A stretch of 64,000 nucleotides of DNA, taken from Sphingomonas morindae. GTDB taxonomy: Bacteria; Pseudomonadota; Alphaproteobacteria; Sphingomonadales; Sphingomonadaceae. Positions 7,454 through 19,173 of the stretch are shown piece after piece. The notes below the pieces were generated by a model, which was given only the letters and a program-made list of their open reading frames with translations, was not told where the DNA came from and made no database searches. The position numbers were made by a program, and so were the translations under genes. The stretch covers positions 2,434,001 to 2,498,000 of the forward strand of contig NZ_CP084930.1 in NCBI RefSeq assembly GCF_023822065.1, given 5' to 3'. The number at the start of each line of letters is the position of its first letter. Position 1 is the first letter of the stretch.

Positions 7454-8413
7454 ATGCCCGACAGTCTCGCCATCTTCCGCGCGCTCGCCGATCCTACCCG
7501 ATTGCGGATCCTGGCGCTGCTGCGCGCCATGGAATTGTCGGTGGGCGAGCTGGCGCAGGTGCTGGGGCAGAGCCAGCCGCGCGTGTCGCGCCATGTCAAG
7601 ATCCTCGCCGATGCCGGCTTGGCGGAGCGCCGGCGCGAGGGCAGCTGGGTGTTCCTGGCGCTGGGGCCGGAGGCGGTGGTGGCGCCGCTCTTCGCCGCGA
7701 TCGATGCCTGGGAGGCGAACGGTCCGGGCGAGGCGGAGGCCGACAAGGCGCGGCTGGATGCGGTCCGTGCCGAGCGCGGCGCCGCCGCCGAGCGCTATTT
7801 CGAGAGCCATGCCGCCGAGTGGGATGCGATCCGCTCGCTCCATGTTGCCGAGGCGGAGGTGGAGGCGGCGATCCGCGGCGTGGTGGCGGGGGAGCCGATC
7901 GGCCGGCTGGTGGATATCGGCACCGGCACCGGCCGCATGCTCGAGCTGCTCGGCCCCGGCGCCTCGGCCGCCACCGGCATTGATCGCAGCCCCGAGATGC
8001 TGCGCTTCGCGCGCGCCAAGCTCGCCCGGCACGAGGCCGCCGTGCTGGCCCGCGCCGAGCTGCGGCAGGGCGATATGTATGCGCTGCCGCTCGCCGATCG
8101 TTCGGCCGATCTCGTGATCCTGCACCAGGTGCTGCATTATGCCCAGCAGCCCGGCGCCGCGCTGGCCGAGGCGGCGCGGCTGCTCGGCCCCGGCGGCCGA
8201 CTGCTGGTGGTGGATTTCGCGCCGCACGAACGCGAGGATCTGCGCACCAACGGCGCGCATGCGCGGCTCGGTTTCGGCGATGCGCAGATGGCCGGCTGGC
8301 TCGACGCGGCGGGGCTGGCGCTCGCCGAGACGCGCAGCCTCGCGGGTGGCGAATTGACGGTGAAGATCTGGCTGGGCGAGCGCCCGGCCGAACCGCTACG
8401 GAGGGTTGCGTGA
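7454..8413 (+). CDS. ArsR-family regulator fused to a SAM-dependent methyltransferase
   Basis: 319 aa. Residues 1-95 are an ArsR-type winged helix (ALADPTRLRILALL, SQPRVSRHVKILADAGL). Residues about 105-310 are a class I methyltransferase with the SAM loop VDIGTGTGRM. No metal-binding cysteine motif is visible, so it is not a metalloregulator. With metF and metH directly downstream it is most likely a methionine-cycle repressor that uses the methyltransferase fold to sense SAM or S-adenosylhomocysteine, like the SahR/SamR-type regulators; the ligand is inferred. The stop overlaps the metF start (GTGA). Confidence 0.92.
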   Translation: MPDSLAIFRALADPTRLRILALLRAMELSVGELAQVLGQSQPRVSRHVKILADAGLAERRREGSWVFLALGPEAVVAPLFAAIDAWEANGPGEAEADKARLDAVRAERGAAAERYFESHAAEWDAIRSLHVAEAEVEAAIRGVVAGEPIGRLVDIGTGTGRMLELLGPGASAATGIDRSPEMLRFARAKLARHEAAVLARAELRQGDMYALPLADRSADLVILHQVLHYAQQPGAALAEAARLLGPGGRLLVVDFAPHEREDLRTNGAHARLGFGDAQMAGWLDAAGLALAETRSLAGGELTVKIWLGERPAEPLRRVA

Positions 8414-9357
8414 AGGCGATGCCGACTTTTTCGGAGCTTGAGGAGGCGCGCCGCGCGCTGGACGCGCCGCTCTTCGCCGATCTCGCGGGGGATTGCGCGG
8501 TTTCCTTCGAGTTCTTCCCGCCCAAGACGGAGAAGATGGAGGCGCAGCTGTGGGAGGCGGTGTCGACGCTGGCGCCGCTCGCGCCGCAGTTCGTCTCGGT
8601 CACCTATGGCGCCGGCGGCTCGACGCGCGAACGCACCCACGCCACCGTCGCGCGGATCGCCGCCGAAACCTCGATTCCCGCCGCCGCGCACCTGACCTGC
8701 GTCGCCGCGAGCCGGGACGAGGTGGATCAGATCGCGCGGGACTATTGGGCGGCGGGCGTGCGCCACATCGTCGCGCTGCGCGGCGATCCGCCCGAGACGG
8801 GGGGCCGGTTCGAGGCGCATCCCCAGGGCTATCGCAACGCGGCCGATCTCGTCGCCGGGCTGCGCCGGGTCGCGCCTTTCGAGATCTCGGTGGCGGCCTA
8901 TCCCGAATGCCATCCCGATTCGGCCGATCCGACCGCCGACATCGATAATCTCAAGGCCAAGATCGATGCGGGCGCGACCCGCGCGATCACCCAATTCTTC
9001 TTCTCGCCCGAGGCCTTTTTCCGCTTTCGCGATCGCGCGGCGGCGGCCGGCATCGATACCGAGATCGTGCCCGGCATCCTGCCCGTCTCCAATGTCGCGC
9101 AGACGCGCAAATTCGCCGGGCTCTGCGGCGCCGCCATCCCCAGCTGGATGGACCGGCTGTTCGAGGGGCTGGATACGCATCCCGCCGCGCGCCAGCTCGT
9201 CGCCGCCACCGTCGCGGCCGAGCTGTGCCGGCGGCTCTATGCCGGCGGCGTGCGCCACTTCCATTTCTACACGCTCAACCGGGCCGAGCTGGCCTATGCG
9301 ATCTGCCACCTGCTCGGCCTGCGCCCCGCCGCCGGCGCGCTTGAGCAAGCGGCCTGA
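8410..9357 (+). CDS. metF: 5,10-methylenetetrahydrofolate reductase
   Basis: 315 aa, normal length. It makes 5-methyl-tetrahydrofolate, the methyl donor for MetH. The family core is present: VSFEFFPPKTEKME near the N-terminus, SVTYGAGGSTRERT, and ALRGDPPE in the flavin-binding barrel. The GTG start overlaps the preceding stop. It is the second gene of the ArsR-methyltransferase / metF / metH operon, with 13 nt to the next gene. Confidence 0.97.
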   Translation: MKAMPTFSELEEARRALDAPLFADLAGDCAVSFEFFPPKTEKMEAQLWEAVSTLAPLAPQFVSVTYGAGGSTRERTHATVARIAAETSIPAAAHLTCVAASRDEVDQIARDYWAAGVRHIVALRGDPPETGGRFEAHPQGYRNAADLVAGLRRVAPFEISVAAYPECHPDSADPTADIDNLKAKIDAGATRAITQFFFSPEAFFRFRDRAAAAGIDTEIVPGILPVSNVAQTRKFAGLCGAAIPSWMDRLFEGLDTHPAARQLVAATVAAELCRRLYAGGVRHFHFYTLNRAELAYAICHLLGLRPAAGALEQAA

Positions 9358-9370
9358 CGGAGTTTCGATC

Positions 9371-10417
9371 ATGACCGACGCCGCCGCCCGTTTCCGCGCC
9401 GAGGCCGCCCAGCGCATCCTGCTGACCGACGGCGCCTTCGGCACCATGATCCAGGGCTATGGCCTGGACGAAGCGGCCTATCGCGGCGGCTATGATCTGG
9501 GCTTCGACCAGAAGGGCAATAATGATCTGCTGGTGCTGACCCGGCCGGACGTGATCGCGGCCATCACCCGCGCCTATCTCGACGCCGGCTCGGACATCGT
9601 CTCCACCAACACCTTCAACGCCAACCGCATCAGCCAGGCCGATTATGGCGCCGAGGCGCTGGTGCGCGAGATGAACATCGCCGCGGCGCGGATCGCGCGC
9701 ACCGCCGCCGACGCGGCCGAGGCGGCGGACGGCCGGCCGCGCTTCGTCGCCGGCGCGGTGGGGCCGACCAACAAGACGCTCTCGCTGTCGCCCGACGTGA
9801 ACGATCCGGGCTATCGCGCGATCGAGTTCGACGAGCTCAAGGCCGTGTATCGCGAGCAGATCGAGGCGCTGCTCGAGGGCGGGTGCGATTTCATCCTGAT
9901 CGAGACCATCTTCGACACGCTCAACGCCAAGGCCGGCATCATGGCGGTGCTGGAGGCGGGCGATGCGCGGGGCGCGCCGGTGCCGCTGATGATCTCCATG
10001 ACCATCACCGACATGTCGGGCCGCAACCTGTCGGGCCACTCGGTCGAGGCCTTTTGGGCGGCGATCCGCCATGCGCGGCCGCTGACGGTGGGGCTCAACT
10101 GCTCCTTCGGCGCGCCCCAGCTGCGGCCGCACGTGGTGTCGCTGTCCGGCCTCGCCGACACGCTGCTGATGGTCTATCCCAATGCCGGGCTGCCCAACGA
10201 ACTCGGCGCCTATGACGAGCAGCCGGCGACGACCGGCGGCTTCATCGCCGAATGGGCGGCGACGGGGCTGATCAACGTCGTCGGCGGCTGCTGCGGCACC
10301 ACGCCCGATCATATCGCCGCCATGGCCGCCGCCGTCGCGGGCCACAAGCCGCGCGCCCTGCCGCGGCCGCCGGTGCGGATGATGCTGGCCGGCCTCGAGC
10401 CCTTCGCCGTCGCCTGA
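9371..10417 (+). CDS. metH: Methionine synthase, homocysteine-binding part (split MetH)
   Basis: 348 aa covering only the first module of cobalamin-dependent methionine synthase, the Zn-dependent homocysteine methyltransferase barrel. Zn ligands are C244 (NCSFG) and C307-C308 (GGCCGT), the same spacing as in full-length MetH. The start is the ATG at 9371, 13 nt after metF; a longer open frame upstream runs inside metF and is spurious. It ends cleanly, and the remaining modules are in the next gene, so two polypeptides must associate. Confidence 0.95.
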   Translation: MTDAAARFRAEAAQRILLTDGAFGTMIQGYGLDEAAYRGGYDLGFDQKGNNDLLVLTRPDVIAAITRAYLDAGSDIVSTNTFNANRISQADYGAEALVREMNIAAARIARTAADAAEAADGRPRFVAGAVGPTNKTLSLSPDVNDPGYRAIEFDELKAVYREQIEALLEGGCDFILIETIFDTLNAKAGIMAVLEAGDARGAPVPLMISMTITDMSGRNLSGHSVEAFWAAIRHARPLTVGLNCSFGAPQLRPHVVSLSGLADTLLMVYPNAGLPNELGAYDEQPATTGGFIAEWAATGLINVVGGCCGTTPDHIAAMAAAVAGHKPRALPRPPVRMMLAGLEPFAVA

Positions 10418-10467
10418 GCCGACGCCCAACCCGTCCTTCCGGCTTGCCGCCCGATTCCGTACGAAAG

Positions 10468-13098
<2,631 letters not shown>

Positions 13099-13159
13099 GC
13101 CGGCTCGACCTTTGCCGCGCGTCGTGGCAGCACTCCCGCGAGTTCGACGGAGTGTGCCG

Positions 13160-14095
13160 ATGACGCGCCTGCTTGCCTGTGCCGCCCTGATCGCCGCGAG
13201 CGCCGCCGGCGCCGCCCAGGCGCAATCCGCGCCCTTCTTCGTGCAGGAGAGCAATCGCGGCTTCGCGCATCTCGCCGATGCCGTCGCCTCGGCCAATGGC
13301 GGCGACGCCACCATTTTGGTGGCGCCCGGCCGCTATGCCGAATGCGCGGTGGTGAGCCAGGGCCGGGTGGCGCTGCGCGCGCGCACCAGCGGCACCGCGA
13401 TCTTCGACGGGGCGATCTGCGAGGGCAAGGCCGCGCTGGTGCTGCGCGGCGCCGATGCTCTGGTGGACGGCATCGTCTTCCAGAATCTGCGCGTGCCCGA
13501 CGGCAATGGCGCGGGGATCCGGCTCGAGCATGGCGGCCTCACCGTCACCAACGCCACCTTCCGCGACAGCGAGGAGGGCATTCTCACCGCCGATGATCCC
13601 GCCGCCACCATCCGCGTCGATCGCACCAGCTTCGCGCGGCTGGGCCGGTGCGATCGCGGCCTGTCCTGCGCGCATTCGCTCTATGTCGGCCATTATGGCC
13701 GGCTCATCGTCACCCACAGCCGCTTCGAGAAGGGGCAGGGCGGCCATTATCTGAAGAGCCGCGCGCGCATCGCCGAGATCACCGACAACAGCTTCGACGA
13801 TTCCCGCGGCCACACCACCAACTATCTGATCGATCTGCCCTCCGGCGCGACCGGCACGATCGCGCGCAACATCATGCTGCAGGGCCCGGACAAGGAAAAT
13901 CACTCGGCGATCATCGCGGTCGCCGCCGAGGAACAGGCCAATCCCTCGGCCGGCCTCGCGATCGTCAACAATATCGCCACGCTCGCGCCCGGTGTAAGCT
14001 ACCGCACCGTGTTCGTCGCCGATTACAGCCACCAGCCGCTCCGGATCGCCAATAATCATCTCGGCCCCGGCATCACCGCCTTCGAGACGCGCTGA
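13160..14095 (+). CDS. Secreted right-handed beta-helix protein
   Basis: 311 aa with a signal peptide (about 1-22, ending AQAQ). The rest is a string of short strands with turns (GARN-type and NNxx repeats such as IVNNIATLAP, RIANNHLGPG) typical of the pectin-lyase/parallel beta-helix fold. No polysaccharide lyase catalytic set could be assigned. It is likely periplasmic or surface-exposed and carbohydrate-related; the substrate is unknown. It is followed after 6 nt by dsbD. Confidence 0.8.
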   Translation: MTRLLACAALIAASAAGAAQAQSAPFFVQESNRGFAHLADAVASANGGDATILVAPGRYAECAVVSQGRVALRARTSGTAIFDGAICEGKAALVLRGADALVDGIVFQNLRVPDGNGAGIRLEHGGLTVTNATFRDSEEGILTADDPAATIRVDRTSFARLGRCDRGLSCAHSLYVGHYGRLIVTHSRFEKGQGGHYLKSRARIAEITDNSFDDSRGHTTNYLIDLPSGATGTIARNIMLQGPDKENHSAIIAVAAEEQANPSAGLAIVNNIATLAPGVSYRTVFVADYSHQPLRIANNHLGPGITAFETR

Positions 14096-14101
14096 CGCGC
14101 C

Positions 14102-16165
14102 ATGACGCTGCTGCGCCTCCTGCTCGCGCTGCTCGCCGCGCTGGCGACCGCGCCGCTCGTCGCGCAGGCGCCGGGCGGCGGCCCGCATATCCTCACCGGG
14201 CTGGTGCCGGAAACCGACAGCCCCGCCGCCGGCACCATGGTGACGCTGGCGGTGACGATGGTGCCGCAGCCGGGCTGGCACGGCTATTGGCGGCAGCCGG
14301 GCGATGCCGGGCTCGCCCCGCGCTTCACCTGGACCGTGCCGCCCGGCGTGCGCGCGGATGCGCCGCTCTATCCCGTGCCGGGCACGCTGCGCGTCGCCGG
14401 GCTGATGAACCATGTCTACGAAAAGCCGTTCGCGCTGCTCGTGCCGCTGCACCTGCCGGCGGGGCTGGCGCGCGGCACCCGCCTGCCGATCCGGCTGGCG
14501 CTCGATTATCTGGTGTGCACCACCAGCCTCTGCGTGCCCGAAAGCGCGACGCTCGCCACGCAGCTGCGGATCGGGGACGGCGCGATCGATCCCGCCGTGC
14601 GCGCGCGCTTCGATGGCTGGCGCCGCGCCTTGCCCCGGCCGCTGGGCGCGGAGGCGCGGGTGCAGCGCGTGGGCGCCACGGTGCGCCTGGCGCTGCCGCT
14701 GCCGGCCGCCGTGGCGCTGCCGGCGCCGCATCTGTTCGTCGCGAGCGAGGGCGTGGTCGCGCCGGGCGCGGCGCAGCGTTTCAGCCGCGCCGGCGACCGG
14801 CTGACGATCGAAACCGGCGCGGCGCCCGGCACGGGCGCGCCATGGCCGGCGACGATCGAGGCGGTGCTCGCGCCCGGCGACGGCAGCGGCCTCGCCTTCA
14901 CCGCGCGCCCGGGCGTGGTGGCCGCCCCGCCGCCGCCGGCGCCCGCACCGGCCGGACCCTCTTTCGGGCTGATCCTCGCCGCTCTCGGCGGCGCCGTACT
15001 GGGCGGGCTGCTGCTCAACATCATGCCCTGCGTCTTTCCGATACTCAGCCTCAAGGCGCTCAAGCTGGCGCGCGCCGGCGGATCGGAGCGGCAGGTGCGG
15101 CGCGAGGCGCTGGCCTATGCGGCGGGGGTGATCCTGGTCTGCACCGGGCTCGGCGCGGTGCTGCTGGCGCTGCGGGCCACTGGCGGCGCGGTCGGCTGGG
15201 CCTTTCAGCTCCAGGATCCGGGGGTGATCGCCGGCCTTGCCCTGCTCACCGCCGCGATCGGGCTCAATCTCGCCGGCCTTTTCGAGTTCGGCGCGGTGAG
15301 CGCGGGCGAGGGGCTGGCGGCGTCGGGCGGGGCGGCCGGCGCCTTCTGGACGGGCGCGCTCGCCGCCTTCGTCGCCACGCCCTGCACGGGCCCGTTCATG
15401 GCGGCCGCGCTGGGCGCCGCGCTGGTGCTGCCGGCGGCGGCCGCGCTCGCCATTTTCGCCGGCCTCGGGCTGGGCCTTGCTCTGCCCTTTCTCGCGCTCG
15501 GCTTCGTGCCGGCGCTGCGGCGCGCGCTGCCGCGCCCGGGGGCCTGGATGGAGCGGTTCCGCCACGTCCTGGCGGTGCCGATGCTGCTGACCGCGCTAGG
15601 CCTGTGCTGGGTGCTGGGACGCGAGGCGGGGGCGGACGCGATCATCGTCGCGCTCGGCGCGGTGCTGCTGCTGGCGCTCGGGCTGTGGATCACCGGCCAG
15701 CGCCAGCGCCGGCTCGCGCGCGCGGCCTGGCTGCCGGCGGGCATCGGCGTGGCGCTGGCGGCGGCGCTGCTGACGGCGGCGCCGCGCGCGCCGGCGGGCG
15801 CCCCCGCCGTCGGCGCGGCGCCCGCCGACGGCGCCACGCGCTTCGATGCCGATCGGCTGGCCGCGCTGACCGCCGAAAACCGCCCCGTCTTCCTCTATTT
15901 CACGGCGGACTGGTGCCTGTCGTGCAAGGTGAACGAAGCCGCCGCGATCGATCGCGCCGAGACCAGGGCGGCCTTCCGCCGGGCCGGCGTGGTGACGATG
16001 GTGGGTGACTGGACGCGCGGCGACCCGGCGATCGGCCGCTTTCTCGAGGCGCATGGCCGCTCGGGCGTGCCGCTCTATCTCTGGTATGCGCCCGGCAAGC
16101 CGCCGCGCGTCCTGCCGCAGCTGCTCAGCCCGGCGCTGCTGACGGGGCTGGTCGGCGGCGGCTGA
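14102..16165 (+). CDS. dsbD: Thiol:disulfide interchange protein DsbD
   Basis: 687 aa. A signal peptide precedes a periplasmic DsbD-alpha-like domain (about 25-270). A membrane domain with about eight helices (285-565) has the paired cysteines C310 (IMPCVFP) and C428 (TPCTGPF). A C-terminal thioredoxin domain has C605-x-x-C608 in DWCLSC. It moves electrons from cytoplasmic thioredoxin to periplasmic partners. Here those could include the three DsbA-like proteins at 31.4-33.7 kb. The stop overlaps the next ATG (TGATG). Confidence 0.95.
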   Translation: MTLLRLLLALLAALATAPLVAQAPGGGPHILTGLVPETDSPAAGTMVTLAVTMVPQPGWHGYWRQPGDAGLAPRFTWTVPPGVRADAPLYPVPGTLRVAGLMNHVYEKPFALLVPLHLPAGLARGTRLPIRLALDYLVCTTSLCVPESATLATQLRIGDGAIDPAVRARFDGWRRALPRPLGAEARVQRVGATVRLALPLPAAVALPAPHLFVASEGVVAPGAAQRFSRAGDRLTIETGAAPGTGAPWPATIEAVLAPGDGSGLAFTARPGVVAAPPPPAPAPAGPSFGLILAALGGAVLGGLLLNIMPCVFPILSLKALKLARAGGSERQVRREALAYAAGVILVCTGLGAVLLALRATGGAVGWAFQLQDPGVIAGLALLTAAIGLNLAGLFEFGAVSAGEGLAASGGAAGAFWTGALAAFVATPCTGPFMAAALGAALVLPAAAALAIFAGLGLGLALPFLALGFVPALRRALPRPGAWMERFRHVLAVPMLLTALGLCWVLGREAGADAIIVALGAVLLLALGLWITGQRQRRLARAAWLPAGIGVALAAALLTAAPRAPAGAPAVGAAPADGATRFDADRLAALTAENRPVFLYFTADWCLSCKVNEAAAIDRAETRAAFRRAGVVTMVGDWTRGDPAIGRFLEAHGRSGVPLYLWYAPGKPPRVLPQLLSPALLTGLVGGG

Positions 16166-16470
16166 TGCCGATGATCGTCGCGCCCGATGCGGTGACGCTG
16201 GCGGTGCGCGCCGCGCCGCGCGCCGGCCGCACCGGCTTCGCCGGGCTCGTCACCGGCGCGGACGGACGGCGGATGGCGGCGCTCCGCGTCGCGGCGCCGC
16301 CGACCGATGGCGCGGCCAACGCGGCGATCCGCGCCTATCTCGCCGCGGTGCTGGACGTGCCGCGCGGCCGCGTCGCGCTGGTCTCGGGCGAGACGGCGCG
16401 GATCAAGCGGGTGCGCGTCAGCGGCGACGGGCCGGCGCTCGCCGCCCGGCTCGCCGCGCTGATCGGGTGA
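16165..16470 (+). CDS. DUF167/YggU family protein
   Basis: 101 aa, typical length of the DUF167 family. The hallmark KxRV-like and PTDGAANAAIRAYLA stretch and the VSGETARIKRVRV strand are present. The biochemical role of the family is not established. It is translationally coupled to dsbD by a 1-base overlap and ends 9 bp before the convergent amidohydrolase. Confidence 0.93.
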   Translation: MPMIVAPDAVTLAVRAAPRAGRTGFAGLVTGADGRRMAALRVAAPPTDGAANAAIRAYLAAVLDVPRGRVALVSGETARIKRVRVSGDGPALAARLAALIG

Positions 16471-16479
16471 CCATCCCCG

Positions 16480-18180
16480 CTATTTGCGCTGCCACACCCG
16501 GACACCGCCAACCCAGCTTTCCAGCACGTGGGTGGCGCGGAGCTGGGCGGGATCGGGCCGGGCGAGCGGATCGCCATCGAGCAGGATGAAGTCCGCCGGG
16601 CGGCCCGGCGCCAGCGTGCCGAGCTTGTCCTCGGCGAAGGCGGCATAGGCCGCGCCGGTGGTGAAGGCGGCGAGCGCCTGATCCAGCGTGATCGCCTCGC
16701 GCGGCTGCCACCCGCCCGGCGGCTGGCCCTGCGCGTCGACCCGGCTGATCGCGGCGGCGAGGCCGGGGAAGGGATTGGGGCTTTCCACCGGATAATCCGA
16801 GCCGAAGGCGAGCGGTACATGGTTGGCGAGCATGGTCGCCCAGGCATAGCTGCCCTTGATCCGGTCGGGCCCGAGGCGCGCCTCGGCCATCTTCCAGTCG
16901 CTCGTCTCGTGCGTCGGCTGCATCGAGGCGATGGTGCCGTGGCCGGCGAAGCGCGGCAGATCGGCGGGATCGACGATCTGCGCATGCTCGATCCGCCAGC
17001 GCCGATCGCCCTTGTAGGTTTCCGAAAGCTCGGCGATGGCGTCCAGCACCTCGGCATTGGCGGCATCCCCGATCGCGTGCACCGCCACCTGGAAATTGTC
17101 CATCGCCGCCCGGCTCATGAGATTCTTGAGCTTGGTATCGTCGAGCAGCGAGAGGCCGCGCGTGTCGGGCTTGTCGGCATAGGGCTGCTTCAGCCAGGCC
17201 CCGCGCGAGCCGAGCGCGCCATCGGCATAGAGCTTGACGCCCACCATCCGCAGATGATCGCGGTAGAGCCATTGGGTGGGCCCGGTGCCGGCGATGGAGA
17301 GGGTGGCGTCCATGCCATGGCCATAGGCGATGATGCGGACGCGCAGCGCGCCGCGATCGCCGGCGCGCCGCATCACGTTCCAATCGTCGACGCTGGTGCC
17401 CATGTCCGCCGTGGCGGTCACGCCGAAGCCGAGTAGCGCCTCCTGCGCGCGGGCGAGCGCCTCGTCGCGCTCCAGCGGGGTCATGGCGGGAACCACGCGG
17501 CGGATCAGATCCTGCGCGGCATCGACGAAGACGCCGGTCGGCCGGCCGCGCGCGTCGCGCTCGATATGGCCGCCGGCGGGATCCTTGGTCTGGGCGCTGA
17601 TGCCGGCGGCGGTGAGCGCGGCGCTGTTGGCGAGCAGCGCATGGCCATCGACGCGCTCCAGCACCACCGGCCGATCGCGCACCGCGGGATCGATGTCGGC
17701 GGCGGTCGGGAAGCGGCCCAGCCCCCAGCGTTCCTGGTTCCAGCCAAAGCCCTGCACCCAGGCCGGCTTAGGGTGATCGCCGGCATAGGCGGCAAGCGCG
17801 GTGAGCGCGCCGGCGAGGCTGGTGGTGGCGGTGAGATCCAGCGTCAGCAGCGACTGGCCATATTCCATGACATGGCCATGGGCATCGAACAGCCCCGGCA
17901 GCAGCGCGTGGCCCTTGCCGTCCAGCCGGAAATCCAGCCATTGCGGCCGGGCATCGCCGGGCTGCAGCAGCGCCTTGACCTTGCCATCCGTACCGATGAG
18001 CAGGCCGTTGAAATGCTTCACCTGCCCATCCGGGCCGATGGTGTAGCCGGCGACATTGTCGATCAGGCCGCCCTCGTTGGCCGGCGCGGGGCCGTAGATG
18101 GGGCGCTTCTTGGCCGCGGCGGGCGCGGCGGGCAGCAGGGCGAGGGCAAGCGCGGCAAGCGCGAGGGGCGCGCGCCTCAC
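16480..18180 (-). CDS. Secreted amidohydrolase (YtcJ-like)
   Basis: 566 aa. The GTG start (18180) overlaps the upstream stop (GTGA) and opens a signal peptide (RRAPLALAALALALLPAAPAAA), so the enzyme is periplasmic. The amidohydrolase-3 core has the metal-binding DAHGH, a lysine in GVKLYADGALGSRG, the histidines of VHAIGD and EHAQ, and the SDYP aspartate. The longer frame up to 18399 is inside the upstream gene. The substrate is unknown; relatives hydrolyse N-acyl and cyclic amide compounds. Confidence 0.93.
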   Translation of the reverse strand: MRRAPLALAALALALLPAAPAAAKKRPIYGPAPANEGGLIDNVAGYTIGPDGQVKHFNGLLIGTDGKVKALLQPGDARPQWLDFRLDGKGHALLPGLFDAHGHVMEYGQSLLTLDLTATTSLAGALTALAAYAGDHPKPAWVQGFGWNQERWGLGRFPTAADIDPAVRDRPVVLERVDGHALLANSAALTAAGISAQTKDPAGGHIERDARGRPTGVFVDAAQDLIRRVVPAMTPLERDEALARAQEALLGFGVTATADMGTSVDDWNVMRRAGDRGALRVRIIAYGHGMDATLSIAGTGPTQWLYRDHLRMVGVKLYADGALGSRGAWLKQPYADKPDTRGLSLLDDTKLKNLMSRAAMDNFQVAVHAIGDAANAEVLDAIAELSETYKGDRRWRIEHAQIVDPADLPRFAGHGTIASMQPTHETSDWKMAEARLGPDRIKGSYAWATMLANHVPLAFGSDYPVESPNPFPGLAAAISRVDAQGQPPGGWQPREAITLDQALAAFTTGAAYAAFAEDKLGTLAPGRPADFILLDGDPLARPDPAQLRATHVLESWVGGVRVWQRK

Positions 18181-19058
18181 TGGCCCGCCTTGCCGCCGGG
18201 CAGCCTGCGCACCAGCGCCGATGTATCCTGCCGTCCGCCACCCATGCGCTGCACCTCCGCGAAAAATTGATCCACCAGCGCCGCCACCGGCAGCGCCGCA
18301 CCATTGCCCCGCGCCTCGTCGATCGCGAGGCCGAGATCCTTGCGCATCCAGTCGACCGCGAGCCCGTGATCGAACGCGCCCTCGGCCATGGTCCGCCAAT
18401 AGTGACGCATCTGCCAGCTCGATCCGGCGCCGTCCTCGATCGCCTCATAGACGCGCGCCAGATCCAGCCCCGCCGCCTCGGCGAAGCGCACCGCCTCGGC
18501 CAGGCTCTGGACGATGCCCGCGATCGCGATCTGGTTGGCCATCTTGGCCGTCTGCCCGGCGCCGGCGGCGCCGATATGGACGATCCGGCGCGCATAATGC
18601 GCGATCAGCGGCTGCGCGGCGGCGAAGGCGCGCGCGGTGCCGCCGCACATCACCGACAGGGCGCCGGCGCGCGCGCCGCTCTCGCCGCCGGTCACCGGCG
18701 CGTCCAGCACGAGCAGGCCGAGATCGCGCCCCTCCACCGCCAGCTGGCGGGCGATGCGCGCGGACACGGTGGTATGATCGACGAACAGCGCGCCGGCGCG
18801 CAGCGTGCGGAACACGCCGGCGCGGCCGAGCGTGACCTCGGCGAGATCATCGTCCGTGCCGACGCAGGTAAAGACGGCATCGCGATCATGGGCGGCGTCG
18901 GCCGGGCTGTCGGCGATCGCGCCGCCATAAGCGGCGATCCAGGCCTCGGCCTTGGCGCGGGTGCGCGTATAGAGGCGGAGATCATGGCCGGCGGCGGCGA
19001 GATGTCGTGCGATCGGGGCGCCGAGCGCGCCCAATCCGATGAATGCCAGCTTCGCCAT
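18177..19058 (-). CDS. 3-hydroxyisobutyrate dehydrogenase family NAD(P) oxidoreductase
   Basis: 293 aa. N-terminal Rossmann motif FIGLGALGAPIARHL, the family signature VTGGESGARAGALSVMCGG, and the catalytic lysine in GQTAKMANQ. It acts on a beta-hydroxyacid; 3-hydroxyisobutyrate (valine breakdown), tartronate semialdehyde and related acids are all possible. It is coupled to the amidohydrolase by a 4-nt overlap and divergent from threonine ammonia-lyase. Confidence 0.93.
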   Translation of the reverse strand: MAKLAFIGLGALGAPIARHLAAAGHDLRLYTRTRAKAEAWIAAYGGAIADSPADAAHDRDAVFTCVGTDDDLAEVTLGRAGVFRTLRAGALFVDHTTVSARIARQLAVEGRDLGLLVLDAPVTGGESGARAGALSVMCGGTARAFAAAQPLIAHYARRIVHIGAAGAGQTAKMANQIAIAGIVQSLAEAVRFAEAAGLDLARVYEAIEDGAGSSWQMRHYWRTMAEGAFDHGLAVDWMRKDLGLAIDEARGNGAALPVAALVDQFFAEVQRMGGGRQDTSALVRRLPGGKAGQ

Positions 19059-19173
19059 GGAGGGCGGGATAACCCTTCTTCCGCCCGCCCGCCAGATGGT
19101 CTAGGGCCGCCGCATGGCTAGGCTTTCCGCATCCGCCGGCGACGCGGCGTCCGATCCCGCGCCGGCGGCCGCG

